Shown: positions 12,601 through 23,661 of the stretch, one piece after another
Position numbering within the stretch: position 1 is the stretch's first letter
Layout of the letters: every line of letters starts with the position of its first letter
Source of the DNA: Ischnura elegans
Taxonomy: Eukaryota; Arthropoda; Insecta; Odonata; Coenagrionidae
Length of the DNA: 64,000 nt
Assembly (NCBI RefSeq): GCF_921293095.1
Contig: NC_060252.1
Location: forward strand, 8,370,001-8,434,000
Reading direction: 5' to 3'
The notes under the pieces: model-generated
Database searches by the model: none
What the model saw: only the letters and a program-made list of their open reading frames with translations
Told to the model about the DNA's origin: nothing
Translations under genes and position numbers: made by a program

Positions 12601-14508
12601 CAATCAAACTGAAAAAAGGACACATTCAAATATTTTATGTACACTGAGTTTAACTAAAAGAAAGTACCACTTGTCATGATTTGGAATGAGGTGGTTTATT
12701 CTGTTTTATCAATCAAATTATCATTCAATGCCCAATTAGCTTCTTTAAACATGGTTTTCCTCGCTTTTTCAAATAACTGATTCTTAAACACCAGGAGAAT
12801 TACATTAGTTGACTATATATTGCCTACTTTAAACCATTTTTAATGTTGAAAAGTTTCTCATCTTCATGATTTCTTTAAAACTCCATCAAAAAGTACCATA
12901 TTTAAACTAATACTATATGAACTATTAATTTACTCCTAACTTTCATTCCCAATTAATAACAGAAGCTTGAAAAATCATGGATAATTGTAATTAGCTACAA
13001 AGAAACTCATGATATAATGTCTGTAAAGCTTATGTAGCTCAACTGTACAATGGGAAGAGAAGCTCAAGAAACTTTTCTAAAAAAATAATACATGTTCCTC
13101 AAAACATTTCTATCACTCTTAGGCAGGGGCGGATCCAGGATTTTTTTCTGGGAGGGGCACAAGCAAGGCCGTATCCAGGATTTTGTTCAGGGGGGGGGCA
13201 CAAGGATACCTTGTAATACAAAACGAATGCAATGATAATGGGACCGTAATAAAAATCTTCCATATTTTTGAGGGTCTGGGGGGGGGGCACGTGCCCCCCC
13301 CCCTGGATCCGCCTATGCTCTTAGGTCTTTTTCTCTCCAGCTAAGGGCCTAGAATGGTCTTAGTTGGCGGCAGAAGAGTGAGTGTTCTTTTCTCTGCTGG
13401 AAGGGTGCTCAACTTTGTTGAAACATCAGGTGTGACTGAGCAATTTTACATTTTATGACTGTGGACTGGTTAAGCATTTTCAACAAGTCTGTACAAGGTG
13501 GGCTCAACCTTCACCTATTAGATCTAGCTTTGGCATGAAGCACTGATGCAGAAAGCACAGGTGTGCAATAAACGTCTCAGTAGTTTAGAATTCACAAATT
13601 TTTTTCACTCATTTCAAGGTTCTACATGTGTTCATCAAAGAACTATGCACGTATAATTTAAGTAAGCCTGTTAAATTCCATAATGGAATTTAAACATATT
13701 AAGGTGGTTGATTTAATAAATCAGAATATTTTAGGAATAAAGTGGATCCAGAAAATTATTAATAAATATTAGTTGCTTGAGAATGCTCACCACTGAATTA
13801 CTTTATTCCATCTTGGGTTTTTCCCACCATTTGGATCTGTATGGGTTTCATACACACACAGCCCAACCCTTAACCTGACATATGGGTCCATTCTCGTGAC
13901 ACCATAATTTTTCGCCAGTTTTGCCTGAAATTTGGAAATAGGTTCGAAGTATAAAATTTGCCAGAACCAGTACAACACGAAAAGAAATATCTGAACGTAC
14001 ACTTCCGACCGTTATCGACAGCTTTCCCGTTGAGTTATAAGCATAGGGTATCCCCACCATCTGCTGCTGCAGGGCAATTGCTGCTTGCTGATCTGCAGCC
14101 TCTTGTTGTTGTTGTGAAGTAGCATTTATCCTCAAAAAATCGGAAGGAAGAGTCCCAAGAAATACCTGTTGAGATCGATAGCAGTGTTTCAGCCACCCAT
14201 CAAATAAAAATCCAGACATTACCGGGCTGTCAATGGATGTTTACTTCTTCCACTTCTACCAGTATCCTAGCATAATTTTAAATGTGAATAGGACGAGTGC
14301 TGAGAGGTGCGATGAAGTAACAACTTTCTGACAGAAGCAGTAGTCAATACGCAACGCCAAAAATGATGGAAAGCCAACAGTATTTAGCATATCCTTTTTT
14401 TAAACTTTTTCCTACGAGAATAGTTTGATCAAGTAAAGTGATTTTCTTGGTTAAACTTACTCTTTTCCTGCGTTCTTCGTTCTTGTCCGTTGTTGCTATT
14501 GCTGCCAT
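6678..14508 (-). CDS. TOLLIP: Toll-interacting protein, copy A (six exons, 264 aa)
   Basis: Exons in gene order: 14461-14508, 14001-14165, 13791-13924, 12374-12575, 7253-7387 and 6678-6788. All joints are GT-AG and in phase; the start is [16 protein letters not shown] and the stop is TAA at 6678-6680. Residues 17-71 hold the TOM1-binding-like region ([12 protein letters not shown]) and a Gln-rich run. Residues about 63-183 form the C2 domain ([34 protein letters not shown]). Residues 184-228 are a Pro-rich linker. Residues about 221-264 are the CUE ubiquitin-binding domain, with MFP at 232-234 and a late LL. The family is an endosomal adaptor linking ubiquitin, phosphoinositides and TOM1, and it damps Toll/IL-1 signalling. 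The reading frame is intact. Relative to copy B the linker exon lacks 11 codons around QPYAMYPQ. Human TOLLIP has 274 residues. Confidence 0.93.
7495..8277 (-). mobile_element. piggyBac-type MITE, 783 bp, in TOLLIP A intron 4
   Basis: It is homologous, on the opposite strand, to the copy at 43652-44476. Shared blocks include ACTGCTGTACTTAGCCCC and the TATATATACGT motif near one end. The ends are mutated TTAA sites (TCAA at 7495, TTCA read on the minus strand at 8274-8277) followed by CCTTTC. The open frames inside are chance readings shared with no known protein. Confidence 0.75.
10572..10790 (+). pseudogene. piggyBac transposase fragment
   Basis: The stretch [15 protein letters not shown], then [10 protein letters not shown], then (after a frame change) [16 protein letters not shown] follows the conserved order MSRxRF, DKxxKIRP, LSxDExMxPYFG of piggyBac-family DDE transposases. 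The aspartate in LSFDEKM is the place of the first catalytic Asp of this family. The frame shifts between the RPYF and LSFDE blocks, and the rest of the catalytic core was not recognised, so the protein is dead. Confidence 0.7.
10819..10912. repeat. 29-bp-arm inverted repeat inside the piggyBac element
   Basis: The arms 10819-10847 and 10884-10912 are nearly perfect mirrors around a 36-bp spacer. Their core is TTTGACCGGTTTC against GAAACCGGTCAAA. The GAAACCGGTC motif recurs in many insect repeats. It may be a small insertion or an internal fold of the host transposon. Confidence 0.6.
11866..11901. repeat. Perfect 12-bp hairpin beside a poly-T run
   Basis: AAGTAAATGAAA at 11866-11877 is mirrored by TTTCATTTACTT at 11890-11901 with a 12-bp loop. 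A long T run lies just before it. It may be the foldback end of a small repeat; no function is shown. Confidence 0.5.
13124..13317. mobile_element. hAT MITE (CAGGGGCGGATCCAGG family), copy 1
   Basis: The ends are CAGGGGCGGATCCAGG and, in reverse complement, CATAGGCGGATCCAGG. The exact 8-bp duplication CTCTTAGG lies at 13116-13123 and 13318-13325. It is one of three ~190-bp copies in the window (others at 15150 and 33150). It lies in intron 3 of TOLLIP A. Confidence 0.92.
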
Positions 14509-14859
14509 TGCAATGCTATTACGTAACCACTGTTACTTAAAGGCACTTTGTAATTGTGATATCCTCGTGATTACATTCCACGCGCCTAATCGACAATTCG
14601 AAAGATATTCTACATTACTGGCTAGGTTTCGAACCTATTGACGGAATACGCCGCGGAAAGCGGAAAACCAATGGCCAATGGCGTACGATCGGAGAAGCGG
14701 AATTGCGGAATGCAGCAGGCAGAGGAATGGAATCACATGAGTGGAACCACGAATATTACAATATAGAGGTGGGATTTTCGGTTCATTTCCGTGATTCGAT
14801 TCATTCGGTTCTATTCATGTGAATGAACTGTTCTTTCATGTCGTTCATAAAGAATCACA

Positions 14860-15050
14860 TGAACCGAATGAACAACGTGAACCTAATGAACTCTGCGAAC
14901 CGAATGAACAACGTGAACCTAATGAACTCTGCGAACTAAATGAACAATGTGAACTAAATGAACTCTGCGAACCGAATGAACAACGTGAACTAAATGAACT
15001 CTGCGAGCTAAACGAACAATGTGAATCAAATGATTGCAATGAAGCGAAAT
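14860..15050 (+). repeat. Tandem array with 18/36-bp period at the left end of a hAT element
   Basis: Units of the type GAACCGAATGAACAACGT and GAACCTAATGAACTCTGC alternate, giving a 36-bp period made of two 18-bp halves. Both strands stay open because the period is a multiple of three. The resulting peptides (NEQREL/NELCEP or SFSSHC/SFGSQS) are a by-product. The motif GAATGAAC echoes the terminal region of the same element. Confidence 0.85.
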
Positions 15051-15149
15051 AATCCAGAGTTCACCGAAAACAATTTAAGGCTGTACGCATGAACTTACAT
15101 AATTATGTATGTAATTATTAGTAAGAATATCTTCATGAATATATGCATA

Positions 15150-15339
15150 CATAGGCGGATCCAGGGGGGGGGGGGACGGGGGCACGTAAAAATCAAAAAT
15201 AAGCAAGATTTTTAATACGTTCCCATTATCATTGCATTCGTTTTGTATTACGGGGTATCCTTGTGCCCCACCCAGAACAAAATCCTGGATACGGCCTTGC
15301 TTGTGCCCCTCCCAGAAAAAAATCCTGGATCCGCCCCTG
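15150..15339. mobile_element. hAT MITE (CAGGGGCGGATCCAGG family), copy 2
   Basis: It lies in the opposite orientation to copy 1, beginning CATAGGCGGATCCAGG and ending with the complement of CAGGGGCGG. The exact 8-bp duplication TATGCATA lies at 15142-15149 and 15340-15347. It sits inside the hAT element 14764-19746. Confidence 0.92.
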
Positions 15340-15950
15340 TATGCATATAAAATTTTAAGGTAATAATCGAGATATACGACTAAACATGTTTCCTTCGTAT
15401 TCGGTGATTCATTATTAAATTAGATTCTATTAATTGGCGTTACACCATAAAGAAATTTTCCCTTAAAACAGACAGACTTATCGGGAGCAAAGTGGTCATG
15501 AAATTATTCCGGGTAACTCACGCAACACCTCTGACAGCGGTGTTAGCAATATTGTTAGGCATCATGGCGCACGCGACCCCTACAACATACGGGTAAAACG
15601 GCATAACATTTGTCATATTAACGATATTACCTCTAGGAAAAGTGTGATTTTATGAAAAATTCAGCGACGAACCTTAAGCTACTCAAAGAAAGAATTAAAG
15701 CCCGAGCCACCTGGCATTATGCGTCAGTCTCTCAGAGGGCTTTTAACCTTTTAGCATCAAAAGAGAATGATCATGAAGCTACCGCAATGAAATAAATTAT
15801 GCTACAAAAAATTAGTAAATGAAACCGTAGTGACATAGAAAATAAAATAAATGTTTCATAGGTTCCATATAATAAGCGAGAAATTCATGGAATATTCACT
15901 CTCAACCAGTGCAGGTGGATTCAAGATTGTGTCAAGAAGGGGGCTAGGTA

Positions 15951-18900
15951 CCTGGAGGGCAAGTCTGTAACTCTGTTCTCTCCCGAAAATGGGAGAAAGG
16001 AGATTCGTGAAGCGCCTGCGCGAGAGATGTCGCCCGCCCCAAGTCTCTAGGGCGCCCCGCCGGAGAAAGGAGACTATTTGTCGCCTGGGAGAGTACTAGT
16101 CTCTCGACCCAAGTCCGTAAGCCCCCTCAAGCGCCTTTGGCGCCCCAGACGGGCGCTTCAGTTACGTCCCCCTCAAGAGCCCGACGTATCTCTTTCTCCC
16201 ATGGAGAAAGTGCGTATCTCGACAGTGTTTTGTTGTATTTTCTCAATATGGCGCGTTTTCTTTCAAACCATAGAATATTATTGTTCGTATATGAGGTGCA
16301 TTTAAGAGAAGTGGGGCAATTAACACCAGTGAGAAATTGTTACGGGATATTAATAATCCGTTTGAGGCGAGGGAGGAAGATTTCCGGCCGCATTAGCGGA
16401 GAAGGTTGTCCTATCCGTCCTTCGATGGTCCGATTCTCTTCCTGCTGAAAATCCATCACCCTCAATAGCAGACAAAAACACCGCAATCCTATGAAATAAC
16501 AATTATCTGTAGCTCTGAATTCTTTTCGTGTAAGTAGCGGGGTTTAGAAAGCTAATGCTAATTCAGAGAGCGCAAGAAAAGCACTTTAAATAATGGAAAA
16601 TAACTTCTAAACAGTTACCTATGAAAAGCAACAGATAGTTAATGAAACACAAGACATGCCCTTATTGCTAAAAGAACTTATTCCACGACAATGTAATAGA
16701 GTTTCACCATTTCATTGGTTTCACGAATACGACTGCTCAGCAAAACCGTGTGCACACAACATATGAGATCGCGAATCGATTCCGCTGTCAACACATACAG
16801 AAGCTATAAATGTACTTCAATAATAAATGAATATCCACAAACTAAGTACTAGCACACACCGTAAATATAAAGTGAGACATAGGCAAATAAAATATAAAAA
16901 AACTGGAAATCACTTCCACTCTTTTATTCATCACGAACAACTTACAATCACTAAGCTCGTTATGATAAAAACTATTAATTCACTGATTTAAAGCCGGAAA
17001 TTAGCCCACGAAAGAGGCACAGGTGACTCTTCTCACTATTATTCGTTAATATACTCGAAAAAGAAACTTCACACACAGCTTTGATCTTGATAGCTTGATC
17101 GTGAAATGTCAATGTACCTATACGATGAACAACGGAGGTGAACACGCCACTGACAATGTTTACATTGCTGTCAGACATTAATCGATATGGTAATAACACT
17201 GCTTACAATTCAATCACGATGGAGCACTGATAATTACAACTCTTAGCCGATATTTTTGTACATTGCAACCACTGGCACTGTGATTATCAGCAGAAGATTT
17301 ACGGGAGTTGTCACATTGACAATAACACAATTTTGGCACAAAAGATGTTTGCACAAATCTGCAAGCAGCGAGCAAAAGCTGTATTCACATTAGAAATATA
17401 CTCTTAATTTTCAACTTTGGTGAGGTTGTAATTGATACGAAATGAAGAATTTACATGGTGACAAGCAAAATTTACCGGCACTTGGATTTAGCCTTGCAGC
17501 CGCTTGCAAGCGAGGAATCACTGCGCGCGGTAAAAAAAAGTAGTCCCGACTTTAGTAAGTCATAATGAAGTTATTATGCATTTAATTTAGAAAATATTTG
17601 CATGGATGAGTTTGACATAAAATTAAAAACATTTTTAAATTGCACACGGTTAATTTTTCGATAAATCAAGCTCCAATATCAGATTCGCCTTAGAAATTTT
17701 TCATACTACCCATCGGAGCGAGTTTTCTCCCATCCGAACGGGAGAAACAGTTCTCTCTACCGAGTTACGGACTTGGGTGGGGAGACAATTTTGGGCGACA
17801 ACTCTCTCTCCCAAACGAGGCGCCCCAAGTTATGCCCCGTTCACATTACGTTCTTTTTACGCCGGTTAGCCCCGACCATGGTTACAAAACGAGGTGTGAA
17901 CGCAAGTTCCCGTTAACCGTGGTTGGGATTCTGACCACCGTTTTCCGACCATGGTTGGCGGTAGTTCATGCGTGTGTGAACGCAAGTTGGTTAAAAGCTG
18001 GTTAGAAAAAGAAGAAGGCGAAGCAGCAACGAAGTGGGATAGGAGGAAAGAAAACAGAAAATAAAGTTTCGAAGGCCGTTATTGTTGAATTATATTCGTC
18101 AGAATTAATTCAAAGGAAAGTGCTATTGATTCATTCCGTAATGTGTTGTATAGTATGAGATTTTAAACCTGATTTAAGTTATGCGATATACTTTATAGTT
18201 CGTGGTGAATTAGCTATTAGCTCGTATTGTATTGTTACGGACAGATTGAATAATCTATATTAATATTTTGCTAGAATTAAGTAAAATGTGCGAAACTACC
18301 ATAATAGAAATCCGAAGGTCACAATGATTTTAATGTTTTGGTAAGAGTTCTTTGTCCCAGTTTGAAAAAGATCACTTATGTTCATCCTTGAACAAAAGTT
18401 CTTCCCATATCAATATAAAGTATCAGGCTAACGGCTAGTCAGATGTAACGCTAGAAAATAAATTTAGAAACGTCGGGTGATACCACATATCGCAAAAAAT
18501 ACCACGTTCTCTCTCTTATTTCATAAGTTAAATTTCAACAATCGTCACATTTCTGCAAGTTATTCGTCCACATTTGAAGAAGAGGTAAAACAGTTTTAAT
18601 TTACGGTATAGCATCAGATTGGATCATGTCCTTTGTCAAAGTCAGAAAACAATAATAGCTAAGAATGTAATGCATCGAAAAGTGTATCTCCATCCCAAAT
18701 CACAAGTGTCTCAAATTGAGGCTCAAGTCTCAAGATTAGGTCCTCGATTTTCTTCACCTACATCAATGATTTGTCGACACATCCGAATCAAGGGCAAGTA
18801 GTAGTATATGTTGTTGATATCAACCTAATTATCACTAATATTCGCTTTTATTCGTATTAAATAGAGCAGTAGAAGAATGCAAGCCACACTATGGATGAAA

Positions 18901-19242
18901 TGATTAGTTGGACGAACACATTTGAATTACCTTCTACGTAGCAAGGAACAATGATTGTCGACGCTGGAATGCAATTTTTAATTCATAAGCAGCTCATAAT
19001 ATGCACATATGTTTAAATCATTGCAATTAACACAAGAACTTTTCCCTGCACATTCTCTATTTCCTTCCAACAAGTTATTCGCTCTTGTCAATTCATTTTT
19101 CACTTGGAATTACTTTACCACTCATCAGATGTCGCCAGGGTCTAACCATGGTAAGTGTGAACGCGCGTTGGTTCTGACGTCATCTTACGCTGGTTAAGAA
19201 AGATGGTAATGTGAACGGGGCATTACCGACTTGCCCTCCTGG
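15951..19242. mobile_element. Unclassified TIR element with 4-bp GGTA duplication
   Basis: The left end CCTGGAGGGCAAGTCTGTAA pairs with the right end read backwards, CCAGGAGGGCAAGTCGGTAA. GGTA flanks both sides at 15947-15950 and 19243-19246. The terminal few hundred bases are rich in CTCTCCC/GGGAGA, CAAGTCCGTAA and GGCGCC motifs in both orientations (15960-16200 and 17700-17830). Removing the nested Harbinger-like element leaves about 1.9 kb with no recognisable transposase. A 4-bp duplication other than TTAA is known for Sola, Ginger and Chapaev groups; I cannot assign one. Confidence 0.65.
17833..19222. mobile_element. PIF/Harbinger-like element, 1.39 kb, TTA duplication
   Basis: The ends are TGCCCCGTTCACATTAC in perfect inverted form. 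The 3-bp duplication TTA lies at 17830-17832 and 19223-19225, the size typical of PIF/Harbinger. Subterminal sequence repeats GTGTGAACGC and GGTTA motifs. No nuclease or Myb-like ORF was recognised, so it is non-autonomous. It cuts the right arm of the element 15951-19242. Confidence 0.8.
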
Positions 19243-19474
19243 GGTAACGTAGGCAACGTGGGGGGGGGGGATTGGGAGTAAACCTTCCCCGACAACTGAA
19301 CAAAATTATTATTTTCTTTAACTCTAAATATAATGGTGCATTAAAAAACTCAAGATATAATGGTAATATTTAGAGGCTCTCTGGATCCCCCACTGCTCTT
19401 AAATGACTAGAAAGACCTACTGTCATCCGCGGCCCGCGAAGTAATTCAAGACCTTTATATTTCTACTACTCCGA

Positions 19475-19650
19475 CGATTGTTCAAATGATTCTTCGATTC
19501 TTACATGATTCTTCAATTCTTATGATTCTTCGGTTCTTAAACGAATCTGCGATTCTTAAATGATTCTTCGATTCTAAATGATTCTTCGATTCTAAATGAT
19601 TCTTCGATTCTAAATGATTCTTCGATTCTTCATGAACCACACGATTCTTT
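19475..19650. repeat. Imperfect tandem array of TGATTCTTCGATTCT units
   Basis: Roughly 18-bp units containing ATGATTCTTCGATTC repeat here, near the right end of the hAT element 14764-19746, mirroring the array at its left end. Such arrays at both ends suggest subterminal binding sites that expanded. Confidence 0.75.
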
Positions 19651-19838
19651 ATGAACCCTTTGAACGAGGAGCGTATTTCGATTCATTCGGTTCATGCCAA
19701 TGAACCGTTCAAAATGAACGATTCATTCATGAACGACACAGCTCTATTACAATAGTAATGGAGTCCCCTTGAGTGGAACGAGGGCCGAGACGGAACAACA
19801 GAGCATGGAACGGTGGAATGCAGTGGGCGGGGGACAGA

Positions 19839-22197
19839 CAGTGGCGGTTTGCCCATAAGGACTCTCGGACGCCGCCCCTCCCAAATATTTGAAAAAGTAA
19901 AAAAAATAAATATCCATTAATTTATAATTATACATCTGATTAATCAAAGCGTTTTTTCAGTCCCATACATCGAAAGTGTTGGAAAAACACGAAAAGAAAT
20001 AGCGCGAGAAGTTCGTATTTGTAGCCGTGGGGCGCTGGCCAGAACGTCCCAATCCATCCCCATGCAGTTATATGGAGAGTGGTAGTGGTGGGGGCCGCTG
20101 GTGCTATGACGCGTCTAACGTTGTGTCTTATGGAAGTCTTGGGACGTCGTCCGAAAATGCGCAGAGCGACGAGTGAGCTGACATCGCTGCGCAGGCCGGC
20201 GGGCGTATAATCTGGCGTCTACTTGGTGCTGCCACAGAAAAGGGGCGTACGGAATCAGAATGGTCACTGTACTGGGTGTAGTTATACGATTTTAATTTTT
20301 AATTACTGGTAGGTATTGCTACAGTAAATAAATTATCCCATTATGCTTGCGTTTTTTGGTGTTTGAATTCCGGAACACATAAAATCCAACCAGTTAAAGG
20401 CCGTATTGACGAAGGAAAACTATTCTCTAGTATTTGACACAGTTCTGTTATGATTACGAATTTCAAGAACCTTGGGGAAACTAATATTATAATATTTAGG
20501 CCTTAACAATGTATTCATATCTTCCCGATGATTAGAAATGCGGTACCTATTTTTCAGATAAATTTATCAAAAGACCTGCAGTATTAGGAAAAATCAGTTA
20601 ACAATTCCCACTGATTTATAATTTAAGAAATAGTTGCGTGCGTGAAAGGGTGAAGGATTAAATATAATTTAAATCGTTAAGCGCGACTTTAAATAGAGTC
20701 ATTCAATTAATGTCATGAAGTGCCGCGTACAATGCACCTTTTGTGTGTAGGTTCATCATTTTTCCAGCCGTCCTTGTTGTATTAGTTCATGTTCACCTAA
20801 TTCCTCAGCGGCAGAGCGGTAGCTGTCTGACGGAAAATGCCCACTTGGGTCTGATTTATGTGGCCTCGAAGAGTTCATATCAGTGCGGAAATCCTTACAG
20901 CTCCCATCTGTGGCTCAGTCGAGTCGTCTTCTTTTACGATCTAGAACTTATTTTCTATTATATCATGGCAATGATTTCGAAGACACGGTTATTCCAAATG
21001 CGACCCGTTGGCGTCTCGTGTGTTTACCACATATGAATCTTAGACTCAAGGAGAGGGTCCGTGACGTCCTTTGTTTGCTTGAATGCCTTTGCTGACCTTA
21101 AATTCGTCCCTCAGCTGAATCAGCATTAGTGGACCATGACTTCTATCTCCCTTGAGTCGTCCTTATAGTAACGGCTAGACTCTCGGAAAGAACGGTGTGA
21201 AATGAGTTCAGACATCATTTTCGAGGAGTTAATTGTGCGTAATTGCCGATTAAGAAGTTTCTTAGTGCTGTGTGTACATTCAAGAAGACAATTTTGAATT
21301 AATCAACAGTGCTCGTTTTTTTAAGGGAAATATAGGGAAAAATTGTCCCAATTCTGTGTCCAGACACCTTGTTCTTTTTGGTCGTATTTTTCGTCGGCCT
21401 ATTTTGTGTCGTCCCTTGTTTATTTATAGACTAGTGCCCTTGCCATGTGTTTAATCAGAAAGAAATTGTTGTCCAGCGCTGATTTCAACGAACGTGTAAT
21501 TGATCACTTTGCTGGACAGAATGAAAGAAGGATGGACTTTTGCAATATAACGAAAGGCCTGTGAGTATTTCATATTTTGTTTAAAATGTGTGAGAAATGT
21601 TTAATTTTTGATTTTAAATCATACTGTATTCAAGAAGCAACGCGAACACCGCCATCAAAGTTTACATCTGCAATAGCAAAGCGCGCGCATTCTAGTAGTG
21701 TTTGTTGCCTAGTGGAAGTCAGTGACACTCTCCTCCCTCCTCAGGTGTTACAAGTGTCATTGCTACCTAAATCATTGCAAATGTTGAATAGATTTGACAA
21801 ATAACGCATTATGATTGAAAAACGAACACCATAAGTGTATTGCGGGCATATCCGCACGAAGAATGTAGGCGCTAAAACCTAAAGTTACGTATTTTCGTTT
21901 GTATTTGCAAAATATCGCAGCAAATATATTTTTAGTCTTCAAGATCATTGATCAGTATCATCGAGAGTCCTGACTAAGCCGATCCGTATGACCGAGAGTC
22001 TACTGCATTTAGTATTTATTAATCAAGCTTTATTAGGAAAACTAGGTATTTTTGTTGAAAAAAACGGAACGTATGGCATCACAGAATTTAATTCCTAGAT
22101 TTCCGTAAAAACTTAATAAAATACACGAAATATTAAAAAATTATGACCCCCCGGTGGAGTGCGCCCCCCCTAGCATTTGACTCACGAGCCGCCACTG
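19839..22197. mobile_element. hAT element, 2.36 kb, non-autonomous
   Basis: The ends are CAGTGGCGGTTTG and, in reverse complement, CAGTGGCGGCTCG. The exact 8-bp duplication GGGACAGA lies at 19831-19838 and 22198-22205. No hAT transposase block was recognised in the interior. Near the right end (about 21965-22005) the sequence CAGTAGACTCTCGG, read on the minus strand, looks like one end of a pogo-type insertion; its partner near 21175 is only a weak match. Confidence 0.85.
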
Positions 22198-22376
22198 GGG
22201 ACAGAATATTTGAATTTCATGAAACGGTGACAGTAGTAATGCATTATGTGATCACCAATAGGAAATATCAAGAATACTGATATTCATTACCTATATTGTA
22301 CTTTAACCCGTACAGTAATCTTCTGTTTGTATGGTGTAGCTGAAAGTCGGAGATACACGGAGGTGGACGGTAAATT

Positions 22377-22631
22377 ATGCGAAAAGCAGCGGTATTTATT
22401 CATGACGGTCTTAAATATGGTGAAGCGAAAGGCCAAGCTGACGCATTATTTGTAGATTTTAAGAAATCTTTCGACTTGGTACTTCAAAAAAACTTAATTA
22501 ACTCCGATGTAGTTACAGTGATCAAGAGAGCGAAATCGGCCCCATTTGTTAATTACATGGGCGGATTAAGGGGGGCACGGCGGAGCCTTGAAGAAGCCGT
22601 CAAGCGTGTTGTGGGAAGATTTTCGGATTAA
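22377..22631 (+). pseudogene. Small LINE reverse-transcriptase scrap
   Basis: Inside an 84-codon open frame the stretch GQADALFVDFKKSFDLV resembles the RT block GQxDxxxLDFxKAFDxV of CR1/L2-type LINEs. Nothing else of the protein is recognisable downstream (VTVIKRAKSAPF is not RT-like). This is a short fragment at best, and chance similarity is possible. Confidence 0.4.
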
Positions 22632-22662
22632 AAGGAAAAAGAGAGGTGCTATTTCTCCCTGG

Positions 22663-23269
22663 GGAGGTCCGGGGTGATTGGGGGCCCTCGGCAAGGCCTC
22701 ATATTGTTGGAGCCCTGCTTACCGAGTGTTCTGCCCCAGAAAATTTTAGGAAATTGCATGCCCGGAAATGGACTTTGAGGCTTCTGACTCTGAGAAAGCT
22801 ATATACAAGTTAAAAAAAGCAATTTCGTAAGAAAAGAATACATTGAAAAGTCAGAATTTCACAGTTTATGACGTTTAATAATGTGCATTATCCATAATGG
22901 ATATATACTATCTAATCAGTGAAATTTTCCCTTGAAGCTGCTCTGAAATCTACAAAATCCTCTGGAATAATATCTTTTCGAGTAACCCTTTCATAAAAGC
23001 ATCAGGTTCTCTTTTATCTTCTGACAACAATTTACCTTATTTATCTCTTATATGATCTTTTTACATTTAGTGTGTGTAGTGAATATAGCAATTTAATGAA
23101 AACGTATTATTATCTGATTGCAAAAATACTTTGGTTCAAGTAATCAGTCTTTTTTTTTATACCTTCGCAATATGCTTCACAATTAACGCGAGTATTGTGG
23201 GGGGCCTTTTAAGCTTGGGGCCCTTGGTGATTGCTGAGCAGCCGACCTGGCCAGACCGCCCGTGGTCCG
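22663..23269. mobile_element. Decayed hAT MITE, relative of the copy at 23662
   Basis: It is about 600 bp long and aligns along its length with 23662-24188. Shared blocks include GGTGATTGGGGGCCCTCGGC, CATCAGGTTCTC and ACTTTGGTTCAAGTAATC. Its ends are eroded and no target duplication is visible, so it looks older than its neighbour. Confidence 0.7.
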
Positions 23270-23336
23270 GCTTCACCTTGAATATGAAGCAAGCATTTTC
23301 GATCCAGCAAGATGGAGAAGTCAATAAAATACTGAG

Positions 23337-23373
23337 GAAAGCTGCGTGATTTGTCAGGAATCACGCAGCTTTC
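23337..23373. repeat. Perfect 15-bp hairpin
   Basis: GAAAGCTGCGTGATT at 23337-23351 and its exact reverse complement at 23359-23373 flank a 7-bp loop, between two related hAT MITEs. It could be a foldback repeat or a structured transcript; no evidence of expression. Confidence 0.6.
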
Positions 23374-23661
23374 AATTTTCTAGTGTTATCATATATACAA
23401 AGATCTAATTTCTTTGAAAAATAAGCTTTGATAGCAAAATAAAAGTAAAGTATTATTAAAAACAAGATGGAAAATCCTTAAGTAAAAAATAAAACTAGTA
23501 TTTTCGAAATAAACTCTGATCAAAATAAACTCCTCCATGGTGGGTAGGTTTATTCTCCATTGGGGGCAGTGCTATCCACCATCTACCCTTCAGCAAGGGT
23601 ATTTTCGAACGTACGAGGGTAGGCTGTGCTTAGTGGATGGTAGATGAAGGGTAGACGAAGG

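Larger units (their letters stand above)
14764..19746. mobile_element. hAT-like element with TAGAG ends, carrying nested insertions
   Basis: The ends are TAGAGGTGGG and, in reverse complement, TAGAGCTGTG. The exact 8-bp duplication TTACAATA lies at 14756-14763 and 19747-19754. Just inside each end are arrays built on GAAC/GATTC-type repeats (14819-15050 and 19475-19735). The body is interrupted by a CAGGGGCGG MITE (15150-15339) and by the element at 15951-19242. No transposase was recognised, so it looks non-autonomous. Confidence 0.8.

Noticed and set aside
14819-15052. Open frames on both strands encoding NEQREL/NELCEP or SFSSHC repeats
   Set aside because: They are a by-product of an 18/36-bp tandem array in the arm of a hAT element; period divisible by three keeps both strands open.
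16975-17199. Minus-strand frame MLLPYRLMSDSNVNIV...
   Set aside because: It lies inside a non-autonomous transposon, and nearby DNA resembles an intronic repeat near 49150; no domain is recognisable.
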